64,000 nucleotides of DNA, taken from positions 1 through 64,000 of the forward strand of contig CAYOLG010000010.1 in assembly GCA_964404745.1 (NCBI GenBank), read 5' to 3'. The position numbers and the translations under genes are program-made. Below are positions 17,395-27,150 of the stretch, one piece after another. Under the pieces are notes generated by a model. The model saw only the letters and a list, made by a program, of their open reading frames with translations. It had not been told where the DNA came from and did no database searches. How positions within the stretch are numbered: the first letter of the stretch is position 1; each line of letters opens with the position of its first letter. Source of the stretch: Pelagisphaera sp964404745. GTDB lineage: Bacteria > Verrucomicrobiota > Verrucomicrobiia > Opitutales > Opitutaceae.

Positions 17395-19563
17395 ATGAAG
17401 ACCAAAGCACCTGTAAATCGTCGGGCTTTCCTGAAAGTATCCGCCTTGGCTTCCGGCGCCCTCCTTATCGGAGTTGGCTATAGGGAAACCGCGAACGCCG
17501 CCCACCACGGCAAGAAAGGGAAAACCTGGGCTCCCAACCTTTACGTGCGCATCGATCCCGACGGAAAGATCACCATCGTCAGCAAGAATCCCGAAGCCGG
17601 CCAGGGAATCAAAACCGCCATGCCCATGATCGTGGCCGAATGTCTAGAAGTCGATTGGTCTGACGTTCATGTCGAGCAAGCGCCGCTAGACGATCGCTAC
17701 GGTCGCCAAGTGGCAGGTGGCAGTCGCGGCACGCCAGACGGATGGAATGATCTGAGAATCGCCGGTACTGGAGCCTTGGTCATGCTCAAGAACGCGGCCG
17801 CGGAAAAGTGGGGCGTTTCAGCCGACGAGTGCGAGCCCAATATGGATGGTTCGATCGTCCACAAGAAGTCCAACCGCTCTCTGAGCTATGGCGAACTGGC
17901 CCCGTTGGCGGCGAAACAGTCCGCCCCTGAAGCGGATTCCCTCAAGCTCAAGAGCCGTCCCAAGGATTTCAAACTGCTCGGCAAGCGCATCCCTGGCGTC
18001 GACAACAAGGCGATCTTCAACGGATCGCTGATCTACGGATGCGACACGCGCTTGGATGGAATGGTTTATGCCGTTTTCCAGAAGTGCCCATCTTTTGGAG
18101 GCAAAGTACGTCGCGCCAATGTGGAGCAGATCAAGAGCTTTCCGGGAGTCGTCGATGCCTTCGTCGTCGAAGGAACTACGCAATTGAACGGGCTTATGCC
18201 TGGCGTGGCTATCGTCGCGGAAACCTGGTGGGAGGCCCAAACGGCCCGCAAGCAGCTCCGCGTTGATTGGGAAACCGTTCAGTCGGACTCTACCGCTGGC
18301 TATGATCAACTAGCGGAATCCCTCGGCAAAGAAGAGGGGCAAACCGTATCCGAGGCTGGCGATGTCAATCGAGCATTCGATCGAGCCCACAAGGTGCTCG
18401 AGGCCCAATACTACTATCCCTTCGTGTCTCACGCGAATATGGAGCCTCAGAACTGCACCGCCTACTTGCGCCCGTCCGGAAAGATGGAGCTTTGGGCGCC
18501 GTCGCAGAACCCGAAGGCTGGACGATCCCTCATCTCCAGCACGCTCAACATTCCCGAAGACCGTATCCACGTTAATCTGACAAGAATGGGCGGTGGCTTC
18601 GGTCGACGCTTGACTTCAGACTTCATGGTCGAGGCCGCTTGGATCGCGAGCAAGATCGATCGCCCGGTTCAACTGCAGTGGACCCGCGAGGATGACATGC
18701 AGCACGACTTCTATCGTCCCGCTGCTTGGCACAACCTGAAAGCCGCCATCGATAAGGATGGCCAGATGACCGCTTGGGAAAACCACTTCATCACCTTTGG
18801 CGATGGTCGCCGCACTGCTAGTGGAGCCCGTCTTTCCGGAGGGCACTATCCGGCTGGGCTCACTCCCAATTTCCGTCTCCGCCAATCCATGATCGATCTT
18901 AAGGTGCCTACTGGCCCTTGGCGTTCGCCGGGCCACTCGGCCTATTGTTTCGCCTTCCAAGGGTTCATGGACGAGATTGCAGAAGCGGGTGGGCGAGATC
19001 CCTTAGAGTTCCGCTTGGATCTGCTGTCCAAGAAATTCGGTAAAACCGACTTCGACACGGAGCGGGCCGCCGGAACTTTGAAGTTGGTAACCAAAAATGC
19101 CAACTGGGGGCGCAAGATGGGACCCAATCAAGGGCAAGGCCTGGCTTTCCACTTCGATCACGGTGGCTATGTAGCCTACGTAGCGGAAGTGACCGCCCAA
19201 GCTTCGGGACAATTCCGAGTGGACCACGTCTATGGAGCTGCCGATGTCGGCCCCGTCATCAATCGCAGTGGAGCCGACAACCAGGTAGAAGGATGCGTCA
19301 TCGATGCTCTCAGCACCGCTTTCTTGGAAATATCGTTCACCAACGGAGCCGTTGATCAAAGCAACTTTAGCGACTACAATTTGCTTCGCATCAATCAAGC
19401 GCCATCCATCGAAGTGGACTACGTGCAGAGCGACAACGACCCTGCCGGCCTTGGCGAACCGCCAATAGCTCCAGCTACTCCGGCAATTACCAATGCCCTC
19501 TACGCGGCATCCGGAAAACGGGTACGCTCGCTCCCGCTTGGCAACCAAGGACTGTATATCTGA
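17395..19563 (+). CDS. Molybdopterin-binding large subunit, isoquinoline-1-oxidoreductase beta-like
   Basis: 722 aa from the ATG at 17395, one base after the 2Fe-2S gene. An upstream open frame overlaps that gene and is rejected. A Tat signal is present (NRRAFLKVSALASGALLIG), so the complex is probably exported folded. Features of the xanthine dehydrogenase family include GGGFGRR and the C-terminal GLGEPPIAPATPAITNAL, whose Glu is the likely catalytic base. The substrate cannot be inferred; N-heterocycles and aldehydes are both possible. It is followed closely by a DUF1592 cytochrome that could take its electrons (inference). Confidence 0.9.
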   Translation: MKTKAPVNRRAFLKVSALASGALLIGVGYRETANAAHHGKKGKTWAPNLYVRIDPDGKITIVSKNPEAGQGIKTAMPMIVAECLEVDWSDVHVEQAPLDDRYGRQVAGGSRGTPDGWNDLRIAGTGALVMLKNAAAEKWGVSADECEPNMDGSIVHKKSNRSLSYGELAPLAAKQSAPEADSLKLKSRPKDFKLLGKRIPGVDNKAIFNGSLIYGCDTRLDGMVYAVFQKCPSFGGKVRRANVEQIKSFPGVVDAFVVEGTTQLNGLMPGVAIVAETWWEAQTARKQLRVDWETVQSDSTAGYDQLAESLGKEEGQTVSEAGDVNRAFDRAHKVLEAQYYYPFVSHANMEPQNCTAYLRPSGKMELWAPSQNPKAGRSLISSTLNIPEDRIHVNLTRMGGGFGRRLTSDFMVEAAWIASKIDRPVQLQWTREDDMQHDFYRPAAWHNLKAAIDKDGQMTAWENHFITFGDGRRTASGARLSGGHYPAGLTPNFRLRQSMIDLKVPTGPWRSPGHSAYCFAFQGFMDEIAEAGGRDPLEFRLDLLSKKFGKTDFDTERAAGTLKLVTKNANWGRKMGPNQGQGLAFHFDHGGYVAYVAEVTAQASGQFRVDHVYGAADVGPVINRSGADNQVEGCVIDALSTAFLEISFTNGAVDQSNFSDYNLLRINQAPSIEVDYVQSDNDPAGLGEPPIAPATPAITNALYAASGKRVRSLPLGNQGLYI

Positions 19564-19583
19564 ACAGATTGATTCCATCGCCG

Positions 19584-22034
19584 ATGGACCTTAGTAATCG
19601 CTCCAAGCGAGTGATGACTCCTCTCCGTGAACGAGCGCCAAGCAAGTTCCGGAGAGGTCTGTCGGCCATAGCTGCTACCTTGGTTACGGCTTCAGCTCTG
19701 GCCACTGTATCCTTAGCTTCCACGAGCAACGGCGACATACCCTCTTTCGATCCGGAAATCATCGAATTTCTGGATCTCAATTGCTATGAATGCCACAACG
19801 AGGTCGATCGCAAAGGCAGCTTGGACCTGACATCCCTTCCCTTCGATCCCGACAATGCAGCCGCCATGACGCTCTGGGCTCTAGCCCACGATCGCGTTCG
19901 CGACGGCGAGATGCCGCCGCCGGAGGATAGTTTGGTTGGAGATGACGAGCGAGCCGGCTTCTTGAGCCGCTTCGAGGATGCCCTTCACACCGAGTCCGCC
20001 AAGGTTCAATCCAAACTCGGTCGAGTAAGGTCTAGGCGCCTAAATCGTATCGAATTTGAAAATACGATTCACGATCTCCTAGGCGTCGACATCCCCATCA
20101 AAGAAAATCTCCCTGAGGATTCCTCCCAGGACGGTTTCAGCAATATCGCCGAAGCTCAGCAAATATCCCATCACTTGCTGCAAAAATATCTGGAAGGCAT
20201 CGACCTTTCTCTAGACGAGGCTTTCTCTCGGGCTCGCCACAAGAAACCGTTGTTCTCTCGGACCTTATTTCCCGAGGAGGTTACCTGGAATCCGGAAACC
20301 CGTAAAAACGGACGAGGGCCTCACCTGCATGAAGGTCATGCGCTTTCGTTTCTGACATCAGGCAACTATCAAGGCCGCATGCAACCAACCACAGTTGATG
20401 AAGATGGCTGGTACCGAATCACTGTACGGGCCAAGGCCCTCAATCCGCCACCGGGGCGTGGTGTCTGGACCCAGATTCGCAGCGGGGTGGCCGCCGCGTC
20501 GGCCCCCACGCTCTTCTGGGTCGGCAGTTTCCAAGCCATGCCTGAGCCGCAAAACTTTACCTTCGAAACCTGGATGCAAGCCGGGCACAAACTGGAAATG
20601 CGGCCTGGTGACCACACCTTGAAAACGGTCTCCGTGAAGTATGTCGAAAGCGGGGAAGCCTTTGCTGATACGCCTGCCTGCGCCATGGAATGGGTGAAAA
20701 TCGAGCGCATCTACAAGGGCATGGACCAAGAGCAGCTTCGTCATCGGCTATTCGGCGACCTCCCGTTCGAAGATGGGCGAGTCCTATCCACAGATCCTCA
20801 GAACGATTTAAAGCGTCTCATGATTCGTTTCGCTAATCTGGCTTACCGTCGCCAGGTTTCTAATACCGAAATTGCCCGTTATATCGATTTCGCCCAATCG
20901 AAACTCCGGCAAGGAGCCAGTTTTGAAGAAGCCTTGCGCACCGGCTACCGAGCCTTATTAACCTCTCCCCGCTTTCTCTACTTCACAGAGAAAACCGGCC
21001 ACTTGGATGACTTCAGTATAGCGTCTCGACTCAGCTATTTCCTCTGGAGCTCCATGCCCGATCAAGAGCTCCTGGATCTAGCCGATGCAGGAACCCTCTC
21101 TAATCCCGGCACTCTCCGACGCCAGCTGGATCGGATGCTCGAAGATCCAAAATCGGAGGCGTTTATCCGGAATTTCACCGACAGTTGGCTCGATCTGATC
21201 GAAATCGATTTCACCACGCCGGACAGCAAACTCTACCCGGAATTCGATGCTATTCTAAAGCACTCGATGCTCGGCGAGACCCGGGCTTTCGTCAGGGAAT
21301 TGATCGATGAAAACCTAAGCGTAGCCAACGTTATCGACTCCGACTTCACCATGCTCAACGAACGCCTCGCTCAGCACTACGGGATCGATGGCGTCTATGG
21401 AAACGGATACCAGAAAACTCCTTTAATGCCTAGCCACCGGCGCGGCGGGATTATCACGCACGGTAGCATCCTCAAAGTTTCCGCCAATGGAACCACCACC
21501 TCACCTGTCATTCGAGGCGTTTGGCTTCTGGAACGAGTGCTGGGGGAACACATTTCACCGCCCCCAGACGATGTACCGGCCGTCGAACCCGACATCCGCG
21601 GCGCGACTTCCATCCGCGAGCAACTGGATAAACATCGTTCCACGGAAAACTGCATGGCTTGCCATCAAAAAATCGACCCTCCGGGATTCGCCTTGGAGAG
21701 CTACGATGTCATTGGAGGTTGGAGACAACATTATCGAGCCCTTCCAGAGATAGGCGGATGGATGGAAGGGCCTGAAGTCGACCCGAGTTACGAGCTCCCC
21801 AATGGCGAGGCTTTCAGCGATATCGACGGATTTAAAGCGATGGTCCTCGCCCACCCGGAAAAAATCGCCCGCAATATGGTGGAGAAGCTCCTCACCTATT
21901 CTACGGGAGCCAGCATAGAATTTGCTGATCGGCGCGAGATCGACCAAATCGTCGAAGACGCTCAGGACGACAACTATGGCTTCCGTTCCCTCATCCATGC
22001 GGCCACGCAAAGCTCGATTTTCCAGTCGAAGTAG
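19584..22034 (+). CDS. DUF1592-family c-type cytochrome (PSCyt1/DUF1587/1592/1588/1585)
   Basis: About 816 aa from the ATG at 19584; a TTG at 19569 or an ATG at 19614 is also possible. After an export signal comes a planctomycete-type cytochrome motif CYECH (about residue 66), then the DUF1587 block (RSRRLNRIEFENTIHDLLGVDIP), DUF1592 (SPRFLYFTEKTG, RLSYFLWSSMPD), DUF1588 (FTMLNERLAQHYGI, HRRGGIITHGS) and DUF1585 at the end. A second haem-like motif CMACH lies near residue 690. It is probably periplasmic, with unknown substrate. It follows the Mo enzyme genes by about 20 bp, forming DUF1552-2Fe2S-Mo-DUF1592. Paralogue at 59287. Confidence 0.85.
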   Translation: MDLSNRSKRVMTPLRERAPSKFRRGLSAIAATLVTASALATVSLASTSNGDIPSFDPEIIEFLDLNCYECHNEVDRKGSLDLTSLPFDPDNAAAMTLWALAHDRVRDGEMPPPEDSLVGDDERAGFLSRFEDALHTESAKVQSKLGRVRSRRLNRIEFENTIHDLLGVDIPIKENLPEDSSQDGFSNIAEAQQISHHLLQKYLEGIDLSLDEAFSRARHKKPLFSRTLFPEEVTWNPETRKNGRGPHLHEGHALSFLTSGNYQGRMQPTTVDEDGWYRITVRAKALNPPPGRGVWTQIRSGVAAASAPTLFWVGSFQAMPEPQNFTFETWMQAGHKLEMRPGDHTLKTVSVKYVESGEAFADTPACAMEWVKIERIYKGMDQEQLRHRLFGDLPFEDGRVLSTDPQNDLKRLMIRFANLAYRRQVSNTEIARYIDFAQSKLRQGASFEEALRTGYRALLTSPRFLYFTEKTGHLDDFSIASRLSYFLWSSMPDQELLDLADAGTLSNPGTLRRQLDRMLEDPKSEAFIRNFTDSWLDLIEIDFTTPDSKLYPEFDAILKHSMLGETRAFVRELIDENLSVANVIDSDFTMLNERLAQHYGIDGVYGNGYQKTPLMPSHRRGGIITHGSILKVSANGTTTSPVIRGVWLLERVLGEHISPPPDDVPAVEPDIRGATSIREQLDKHRSTENCMACHQKIDPPGFALESYDVIGGWRQHYRALPEIGGWMEGPEVDPSYELPNGEAFSDIDGFKAMVLAHPEKIARNMVEKLLTYSTGASIEFADRREIDQIVEDAQDDNYGFRSLIHAATQSSIFQSK

Positions 22035-22049
22035 GATTGATCTGATGAT

Positions 22050-22200
22050 GGTAGGGAGGACCGTTTCGGTCCTCCGTCAGGTTTGGTATTGTATGAGCGG
22101 TTTAACCCAGCAAAAATCGTTCAGATTCAATACGTGGGATAAACCTACAATAGCATCATTATGCATCTGAATTTGGAGGACCGAGCCGGTCCTCCCTACC
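22050..22200. repeat. REPIN-like pair of inverted palindromes
   Basis: Two hairpins, GGAGGACCG-TTT-CGGTCCTCC (22055-22075) and a near-identical one at 22175-22195, are arranged head to head, each with GGTAGG/CCTACC on its outer side. The same core occurs at 31853-31903 and 39591-39658. The left hairpin may also help stop transcription of the DUF1592 operon, although no T run follows. Confidence 0.8.
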
Positions 22201-22243
22201 ATTTAATTCATGACTATTCGTATCAATTCGAAACAACTAGCCT

Positions 22244-23734
22244 ATGCTCCAATTTAACACCAGCGCCCTAATCTTGGCCTTCACCTGCCTTTCCACCCAA
22301 GCCGCTGAACTCTACTTTCGGGAGGATTGGAAAGAGATTCCCGCCGCATTGCCGATCACGCCTGAACATGTGGGAAATGCAAAACTGCGGATGGAAGCGC
22401 ATGGCCCTGGCAAGCTTGGCATCAAGAAGTCCCACCACGATGACATCCCAAATGATCCCTTCTATGTTTGGTCCGGCCAATGTAGGATGAGCTGGGGTCT
22501 CTCTCTCAGAAAAACGGGCTACCTGGCCGATCTTTCCGGCCCAGATGCCAGAGTACAATGGCGAAGTCGGCAAAGCGGCGACCATGCCCTGCATTTGCTC
22601 GTCAAATTGCCCGGAGAGCGCTGGTACATTAGCGAGCAAAGCGATGCCGGGCAGGAGTGGCACGAACATGAATTTCGAATCTCGGATCTCGCTTGGAGGC
22701 ACTTCAGCGTCATCAAAGCCGTTGCCGAGGAGAAGGTCGACACGCCCTCGTTGGATAAAGTCGAGCAAATCGGCTTCACTGATCAAAAGCCCGGAGCAGG
22801 TAGCAGATCGAGCTCGCGCATCGATTGGATCGAAGTCTATGGAGCATCCGTCAAAGCTCCCCCAACGACTCCCCCGGCTGCGCGACCCACGAGAGTTACC
22901 ACTACCTTGCCAGAGAACGTGAATGCCTATGAAAACCTGGTTTATGCCAAGTACGGCGACCGCGAGCTCACACTAGATTTGTATCGGCCCAGCGATGACA
23001 GAGGTCCCTTGCCCGCGGTTATCTTTATTCATGGAGGCGGCTGGTACAAAGGCGACCCAAGCAGCTACACCGCCATGGCCCAGCAACTTGCCGAGCGAGG
23101 CTATGTTACGCTCAATATATTCTATCGCCTTTCGGGGGAAGCTCCGTTTCCGGCTGCTATTCAGGATTGCAAAGCAGCGGTACGCTGGGCTCGGGCCAAC
23201 GCTCGAACGTTCCGCATCGATCCCGATCGTATTGGATCCGTGGGAGGATCGGCAGGTGGCCATTTATCCGGCTTGCTGGGGACCAGCGGCTATTCCCGCA
23301 AACTCAATCAAAGCGACGGACCCTACGCATCCTACTCGCCAGCCATTCAGGCCTGCGTGGTCATGGCTGGCAGCATGGACTTGACCGATGGCGAGTCCCA
23401 ACGGTCTGCCAAACAAGACCCACGTCGGCGGATGATGACATTCATGGGAGGCAGTTGGGCAACCGCCAAGCAGAACTACATCGATGCCTCCCCCATAACC
23501 CATGTATCCAAACGCGCGCCACCTATGCTATTCATGGACGGCGAGTTCGACCGACCCGGCGAGCGCTATTCTAGCATGATCAAAAAATTGGATACATTTG
23601 GCATCCATCACGAATCCCACGTCATCAAGGACGGTCCCCATCCCTTTTGGTCCTCCCACCCATTTTTCAACCCGGCTTTGGACATCTTGACCGAGTTCTT
23701 CGACAAGGCCATGAAGGAGAAGAAAACCCAGTGA
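22244..23734 (+). CDS. Secreted alpha/beta hydrolase esterase with N-terminal beta-sandwich domain
   Basis: 496 aa with a signal peptide ending near STQA. Residues about 20-205 form a beta-rich domain (galactose-binding-like, unassigned). After a Pro/Thr-rich linker comes a BD-FAE-type esterase: HGGGW oxyanion loop (about 262), GGSAGG nucleophile elbow (about 335), Asp in MDGEFDRPGE (about 432) and His in DGPHPFW (about 464). It probably removes acyl groups from plant or algal polysaccharides. It stands between the cytochrome operon and an ankyrin lipoprotein, near the CE15 and sulfatase genes. Confidence 0.85.
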   Translation: MLQFNTSALILAFTCLSTQAAELYFREDWKEIPAALPITPEHVGNAKLRMEAHGPGKLGIKKSHHDDIPNDPFYVWSGQCRMSWGLSLRKTGYLADLSGPDARVQWRSRQSGDHALHLLVKLPGERWYISEQSDAGQEWHEHEFRISDLAWRHFSVIKAVAEEKVDTPSLDKVEQIGFTDQKPGAGSRSSSRIDWIEVYGASVKAPPTTPPAARPTRVTTTLPENVNAYENLVYAKYGDRELTLDLYRPSDDRGPLPAVIFIHGGGWYKGDPSSYTAMAQQLAERGYVTLNIFYRLSGEAPFPAAIQDCKAAVRWARANARTFRIDPDRIGSVGGSAGGHLSGLLGTSGYSRKLNQSDGPYASYSPAIQACVVMAGSMDLTDGESQRSAKQDPRRRMMTFMGGSWATAKQNYIDASPITHVSKRAPPMLFMDGEFDRPGERYSSMIKKLDTFGIHHESHVIKDGPHPFWSSHPFFNPALDILTEFFDKAMKEKKTQ

Positions 23735-23767
23735 GAACAGTTTCAGACCGCAATCAATCGTCGCAAA

Positions 23768-23848
23768 GGCTTCCAGTCTTACCGGGCATAGCTTGTGAGC
23801 GGCGACTGGCCTGTGTCCAAAACAGGCAGGATACCTATTCTACTTTTT
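23768..23848. repeat. Dispersed intergenic repeat, copy 2
   Basis: Same ordered blocks as 11774-11873 (GGCTTCCAG, ACCGGGCATAGC, CTGGCCTGTG, CAGGCAGGAT, TTCTACTTTTT) with a shorter middle. It sits directly after the esterase gene. Confidence 0.7.
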
Positions 23849-23922
23849 GCAAACAGTCTCCACAAATCTGTTTCCCAAATCTTTGATTTGCGTTTTCGCC
23901 CAGTTTCCCGAGTCATGGGGTA

Positions 23923-24564
23923 ATGTCGTTGACCCAGTTAAGCAAACTCCTCGCCTTTATCGCCCTTTTTTCGCTATTCGGATGTAGCGATTCGCCAAAT
24001 CCCGCATCCGACGTCGCTAGTTCAGCTCCAGCAACTTCACCATCAATCTCAACCTCGAGCAACGCTCCTGTTGAAGCGCTTCCGCCTATCCCAATCGAAT
24101 TCATAATGGATTCGGCTCTAAACGGAAATGTGGAAGCGATCGCCCTGGCCCTGGAAGCCGGCATCAATCCTGATTTGACGGACGAGAACGGGCGCACCCC
24201 TTTAATGCTAGCGTCCTTTAATGGACATACCGAAATCGCCGAGCGTCTATTAGAGGCGGGAGCCCGTGTGGACCTGCGCGACTCCACCAATCGTACTGCC
24301 TTCATGTTCGCCTGTACGGGGCCCAATCTAAAGCTGGTGACGCTCCTCCATCGCCGAGGAGCCAATGTCAATGATATCGATTCCCATGAGAGCTGGACGC
24401 CCTTGATGTTCGCAGCCGCGGAAGGGCATCGCGACGTGGTGCAATATCTTCTCAACAACGGAGCCAACGCAAAAGCGGAAGACGTCGATGGGGAAACGGC
24501 AGCAACTTTCGCCCGCCAGCGAGGCTTCGCCGAAGTTGCGGCCATGATCGAAGCCCGGATGTAA
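23923..24564 (+). CDS. Ankyrin-repeat lipoprotein
   Basis: 213 aa. The lipoprotein signal ends LFSLFGC (Cys about residue 21), followed by a Ser/Ala/Pro linker and about four ankyrin repeats from about residue 60. Their consensus is clear in DENGRTPLMLASFNGHTEIAERLLEAGA and SWTPLMFAAAEGHRDVVQYLLNNGA. It is a periplasmic protein-binding module with no predictable partner. It is single-gene, with short flanks on both sides. Confidence 0.88.
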   Translation: MSLTQLSKLLAFIALFSLFGCSDSPNPASDVASSAPATSPSISTSSNAPVEALPPIPIEFIMDSALNGNVEAIALALEAGINPDLTDENGRTPLMLASFNGHTEIAERLLEAGARVDLRDSTNRTAFMFACTGPNLKLVTLLHRRGANVNDIDSHESWTPLMFAAAEGHRDVVQYLLNNGANAKAEDVDGETAATFARQRGFAEVAAMIEARM

Positions 24565-24710
24565 CCCGAGCTCGAGAAAATGCATTGGCGATGGCGCTGT
24601 TCAGGACGCCATTAAACTCTAAAACCGATCGCAACTCTTAGTCCTCGCGACTGCGATAAAGAAAGTCTTCAGCGCTTGTTTTGATCCTACAAGGTCCCTA
24701 CTCTTTCCCC

Positions 24711-26009
24711 ATGCGCCCAAAAACCTACTCTGCTAAATCCCTGCTATCGCTAAGCATTATAGTTCTATCATTCTCCTGCGCCATGGCTCAACGACCCGGT
24801 TTCAACTACGACGAGGCCAAGGTTCCCTCGTACCAACTTCCCGATCCCCTCATTTCCGAAAGCGGAAAGCGTATCGCCTCGCCCCGCGAATGGGAGAATG
24901 TACGCCGCCCGGAGATCCTGGCCTTGTTCGAGGATCACGTCTATGGACGCCGGCCCGCCCCGCCGGCAAACCCGATCTACACGGTCACCTCTGAATCGAT
25001 GTATGCATTGGGCGGAAAAGCCACGCGCAAGCAAATCACCATTCGATTCGATGAGGATGCCTTCCGGCAAGCCGTCCACGTGCTCCTCTACATTCCGAAT
25101 TCCGTGGACGGCAAGGCGCCCGTATTTCTTGGATACAATTTCAACGGGAACCACACGATCCATACCGATCCCGGCATTCATCTGTCTACTACCTGGATGC
25201 GGACTGATACCAACGGAAACGTTAACCATCAGGCTACGGATGAAGCTCGAGGCAAAAGCTCGAATCGCTGGCCCGTCGAACGCATTCTCGAGCGCGGCTA
25301 TGCCTTGGCCACCGCCTACTATGGAGACATCGAGCCAGATCACGCAAGAGGCTGGAAAGACGGCATTCGCTCTCACTACAAGACTGATGAGCAGGGCAAT
25401 CCTTTGCCTCTCGAAGATTGGAGCGCCATCACAGCTTGGTCCTGGGCTCTGAGCCGCATTGTCGACTACCTGGAAACTGACAGCGCCATCGACACCCAGC
25501 GCATCGCTTTAATCGGCCATTCGCGTTTAGGAAAGACCTCGCTCTGGGCTGGAGCCACCGATGAGCGCTTCGGTATCACCATTTCCAACAATTCCGGCTG
25601 TGGAGGAGCCGCATTGAGCCGACGGGCTTTCGGAGAAACCGTCGCTCGTATCAATACCAGTTTTCCCCATTGGTTCAATCGGACCTTCAAGACCTACAAC
25701 GACAACGAAGCCGCCATACCCGTCGATCAACATCAGCTCATCGCTCTCATGGCGCCGCGCCCCGTTTACGTCGCTAGCGCCCTAGAGGATCAATGGGCCG
25801 ACCCCAATGGCGAGTTCCTTTCCGCCAAGGCTGCTAGCCCAGTCTACGAATTGTTCGGATTAGACGGCGTGGGCGCCGAAACTCAGCCGCCATTGAATAC
25901 GCCCGTCGGGGGCCATGTAGGCTACCATTATCGTACGGGGAAACACGATGTTACTCTCTACGACTGGGAACGGTATTTAGATTTTGCCGACAAGCATTTT
26001 GGGGAATAG
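24711..26009 (+). CDS. CE15-type glucuronoyl methylesterase
   Basis: 432 aa from the ATG at 24711; the frame also opens at a TTG at 24681. A signal peptide ends near SCAMA. The nucleophile motif GHSRLGKT (about 268-275) and the following NNSGCGGAALSRR are diagnostic of bacterial carbohydrate esterase family 15, with a late catalytic His in GKHDVTLYD (about 410). Family members cleave ester links between lignin and glucuronoxylan and are well known in Opitutaceae. This points to land-plant or algal wall material as substrate. It has its own promoter region and is not obviously in an operon. Confidence 0.85.
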   Translation: MRPKTYSAKSLLSLSIIVLSFSCAMAQRPGFNYDEAKVPSYQLPDPLISESGKRIASPREWENVRRPEILALFEDHVYGRRPAPPANPIYTVTSESMYALGGKATRKQITIRFDEDAFRQAVHVLLYIPNSVDGKAPVFLGYNFNGNHTIHTDPGIHLSTTWMRTDTNGNVNHQATDEARGKSSNRWPVERILERGYALATAYYGDIEPDHARGWKDGIRSHYKTDEQGNPLPLEDWSAITAWSWALSRIVDYLETDSAIDTQRIALIGHSRLGKTSLWAGATDERFGITISNNSGCGGAALSRRAFGETVARINTSFPHWFNRTFKTYNDNEAAIPVDQHQLIALMAPRPVYVASALEDQWADPNGEFLSAKAASPVYELFGLDGVGAETQPPLNTPVGGHVGYHYRTGKHDVTLYDWERYLDFADKHFGE

Positions 26010-26224
26010 CGCTGTTTGATGGAATTCGCGACGAGTTTCTACAAGGGTATATGCTTAAGATTTGGCTTAATCGCGCTTTTCGCGCTTTCGGTATCGCGCA
26101 AGCGCGAACCCTACAAATTTCCGCGAACGTAGGCACGCTCTTGCCCAATGCCGCTAGCTCGATTAGCGAAAATCTTGAAGTTTAATAACCATTCAGTAAA
26201 ACAAACCATAGCCAACCCAAAATT

Positions 26225-26962
26225 ATGAGAACCTCCAATCCAGCTCTTAACGACAAGGCGTTCGACCTCAGGCCATCGGTGGCAGGCGATGTCATGACCA
26301 TCAACGGCACGGTTAACCGAACCGGCATTCTCTTGTGCATCCTCATGTTCACCGCCATCTTCAGTTGGGATCGAGCTTATAGCGTAGTAAACCCGGGAGC
26401 CCTTTACCCATGGCTCATTGGAAGCGCCATTGGAGGTTTCATCATCGCCATGATCACCGTATTCAAAAAGACGGCGGCTCCGATCACAGCTCCTATTTAC
26501 GCAGCCGTGGAAGGCATTCTTCTAGGAATCCTCTCTGCGTTCTACGAGATGCAGTTTCCCGGACTGGTTTTTCAAGCGATACTCCTGACTTTCGGTACAC
26601 TCTTCGCCCTACTCTTCGCTTATCGCTCAGGATTGATCAAAGCTACGGAAAATTTCAAGCTGGGCATCGTAGCTGCCACCGGAGGCATATTTCTTATTTA
26701 TCTAGTGACCTTTGTCCTCGGCTTTTTCGGCGTATCCATTCCTTTCATTCATGGGAGCGGCACGATCGGGATCCTGTTTAGTTTATTCGTCGTGGTAATC
26801 GCCGCTCTGAATCTCGTCCTCGACTTCGACTTCATCGAAAATGGGGCTAGGCGTGGAGCTCCTAAATATATGGAGTGGTACGGCGCTTTCGGCCTCCTGG
26901 TCACGCTGATCTGGCTCTATATCGAGTTGCTTAGACTTCTGTCGAAACTGCGCAGCCGGTAA
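26225..26962 (+). CDS. Bax inhibitor-1/YccA-family membrane protein
   Basis: 245 aa with about seven hydrophobic segments. Sequence blocks fit the YccA-like branch of the BI-1 family (GSAIGGFIIAMITVFKK, PITAPIYAAVEGILLGILSAFYE, LVLDFDFIENGARRGAPKYMEWYGAFGL). The Asp pair in DFDFIENG corresponds to the pH-sensing Ca2+ leak site in characterised homologues. Bacterial members are linked to membrane protease FtsH control and ion leak. The gene is single, preceded by a repeat-rich spacer. Confidence 0.88.
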   Translation: MRTSNPALNDKAFDLRPSVAGDVMTINGTVNRTGILLCILMFTAIFSWDRAYSVVNPGALYPWLIGSAIGGFIIAMITVFKKTAAPITAPIYAAVEGILLGILSAFYEMQFPGLVFQAILLTFGTLFALLFAYRSGLIKATENFKLGIVAATGGIFLIYLVTFVLGFFGVSIPFIHGSGTIGILFSLFVVVIAALNLVLDFDFIENGARRGAPKYMEWYGAFGLLVTLIWLYIELLRLLSKLRSR

Positions 26963-26985
26963 GGCTTTATCATCTGTCGAGAATG

Positions 26986-27053
26986 GGTAGCGGGCGATCT
27001 CCGAGCGCCCATCATTCGGGAATAGTATGGTCGCTCGGAGATCGACCGCTACC
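26986..27053. repeat. Large inverted repeat (second REPIN-like family)
   Basis: GGTAGCGGGCGATCTCCGAG... pairs with ...CTCGGAGATCGACCGCTACC: arms of about 27 nt with two mismatches around a loop of about 14 nt. It lies between the BI-1 gene and the sulfatase start and argues against placing the sulfatase start upstream of it. A partial relative (GCTCGGAGATCGA) is at 12717. Confidence 0.8.
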
Positions 27054-27150
27054 TAAATCGTCTTGGCCGACGCCCCATACCTGGTTTCGTCATTCCATGA
27101 AAGAAGATCCGAATTGTCTTCTCTGCCAAAGTAACCGATTCTCTTCACCA

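Noticed and set aside
26983..27150. Upstream extension of the first sulfatase
   Set aside because: It would read through a perfect intergenic inverted repeat and has no signal peptide; the ATG at 27151 gives a clean one.
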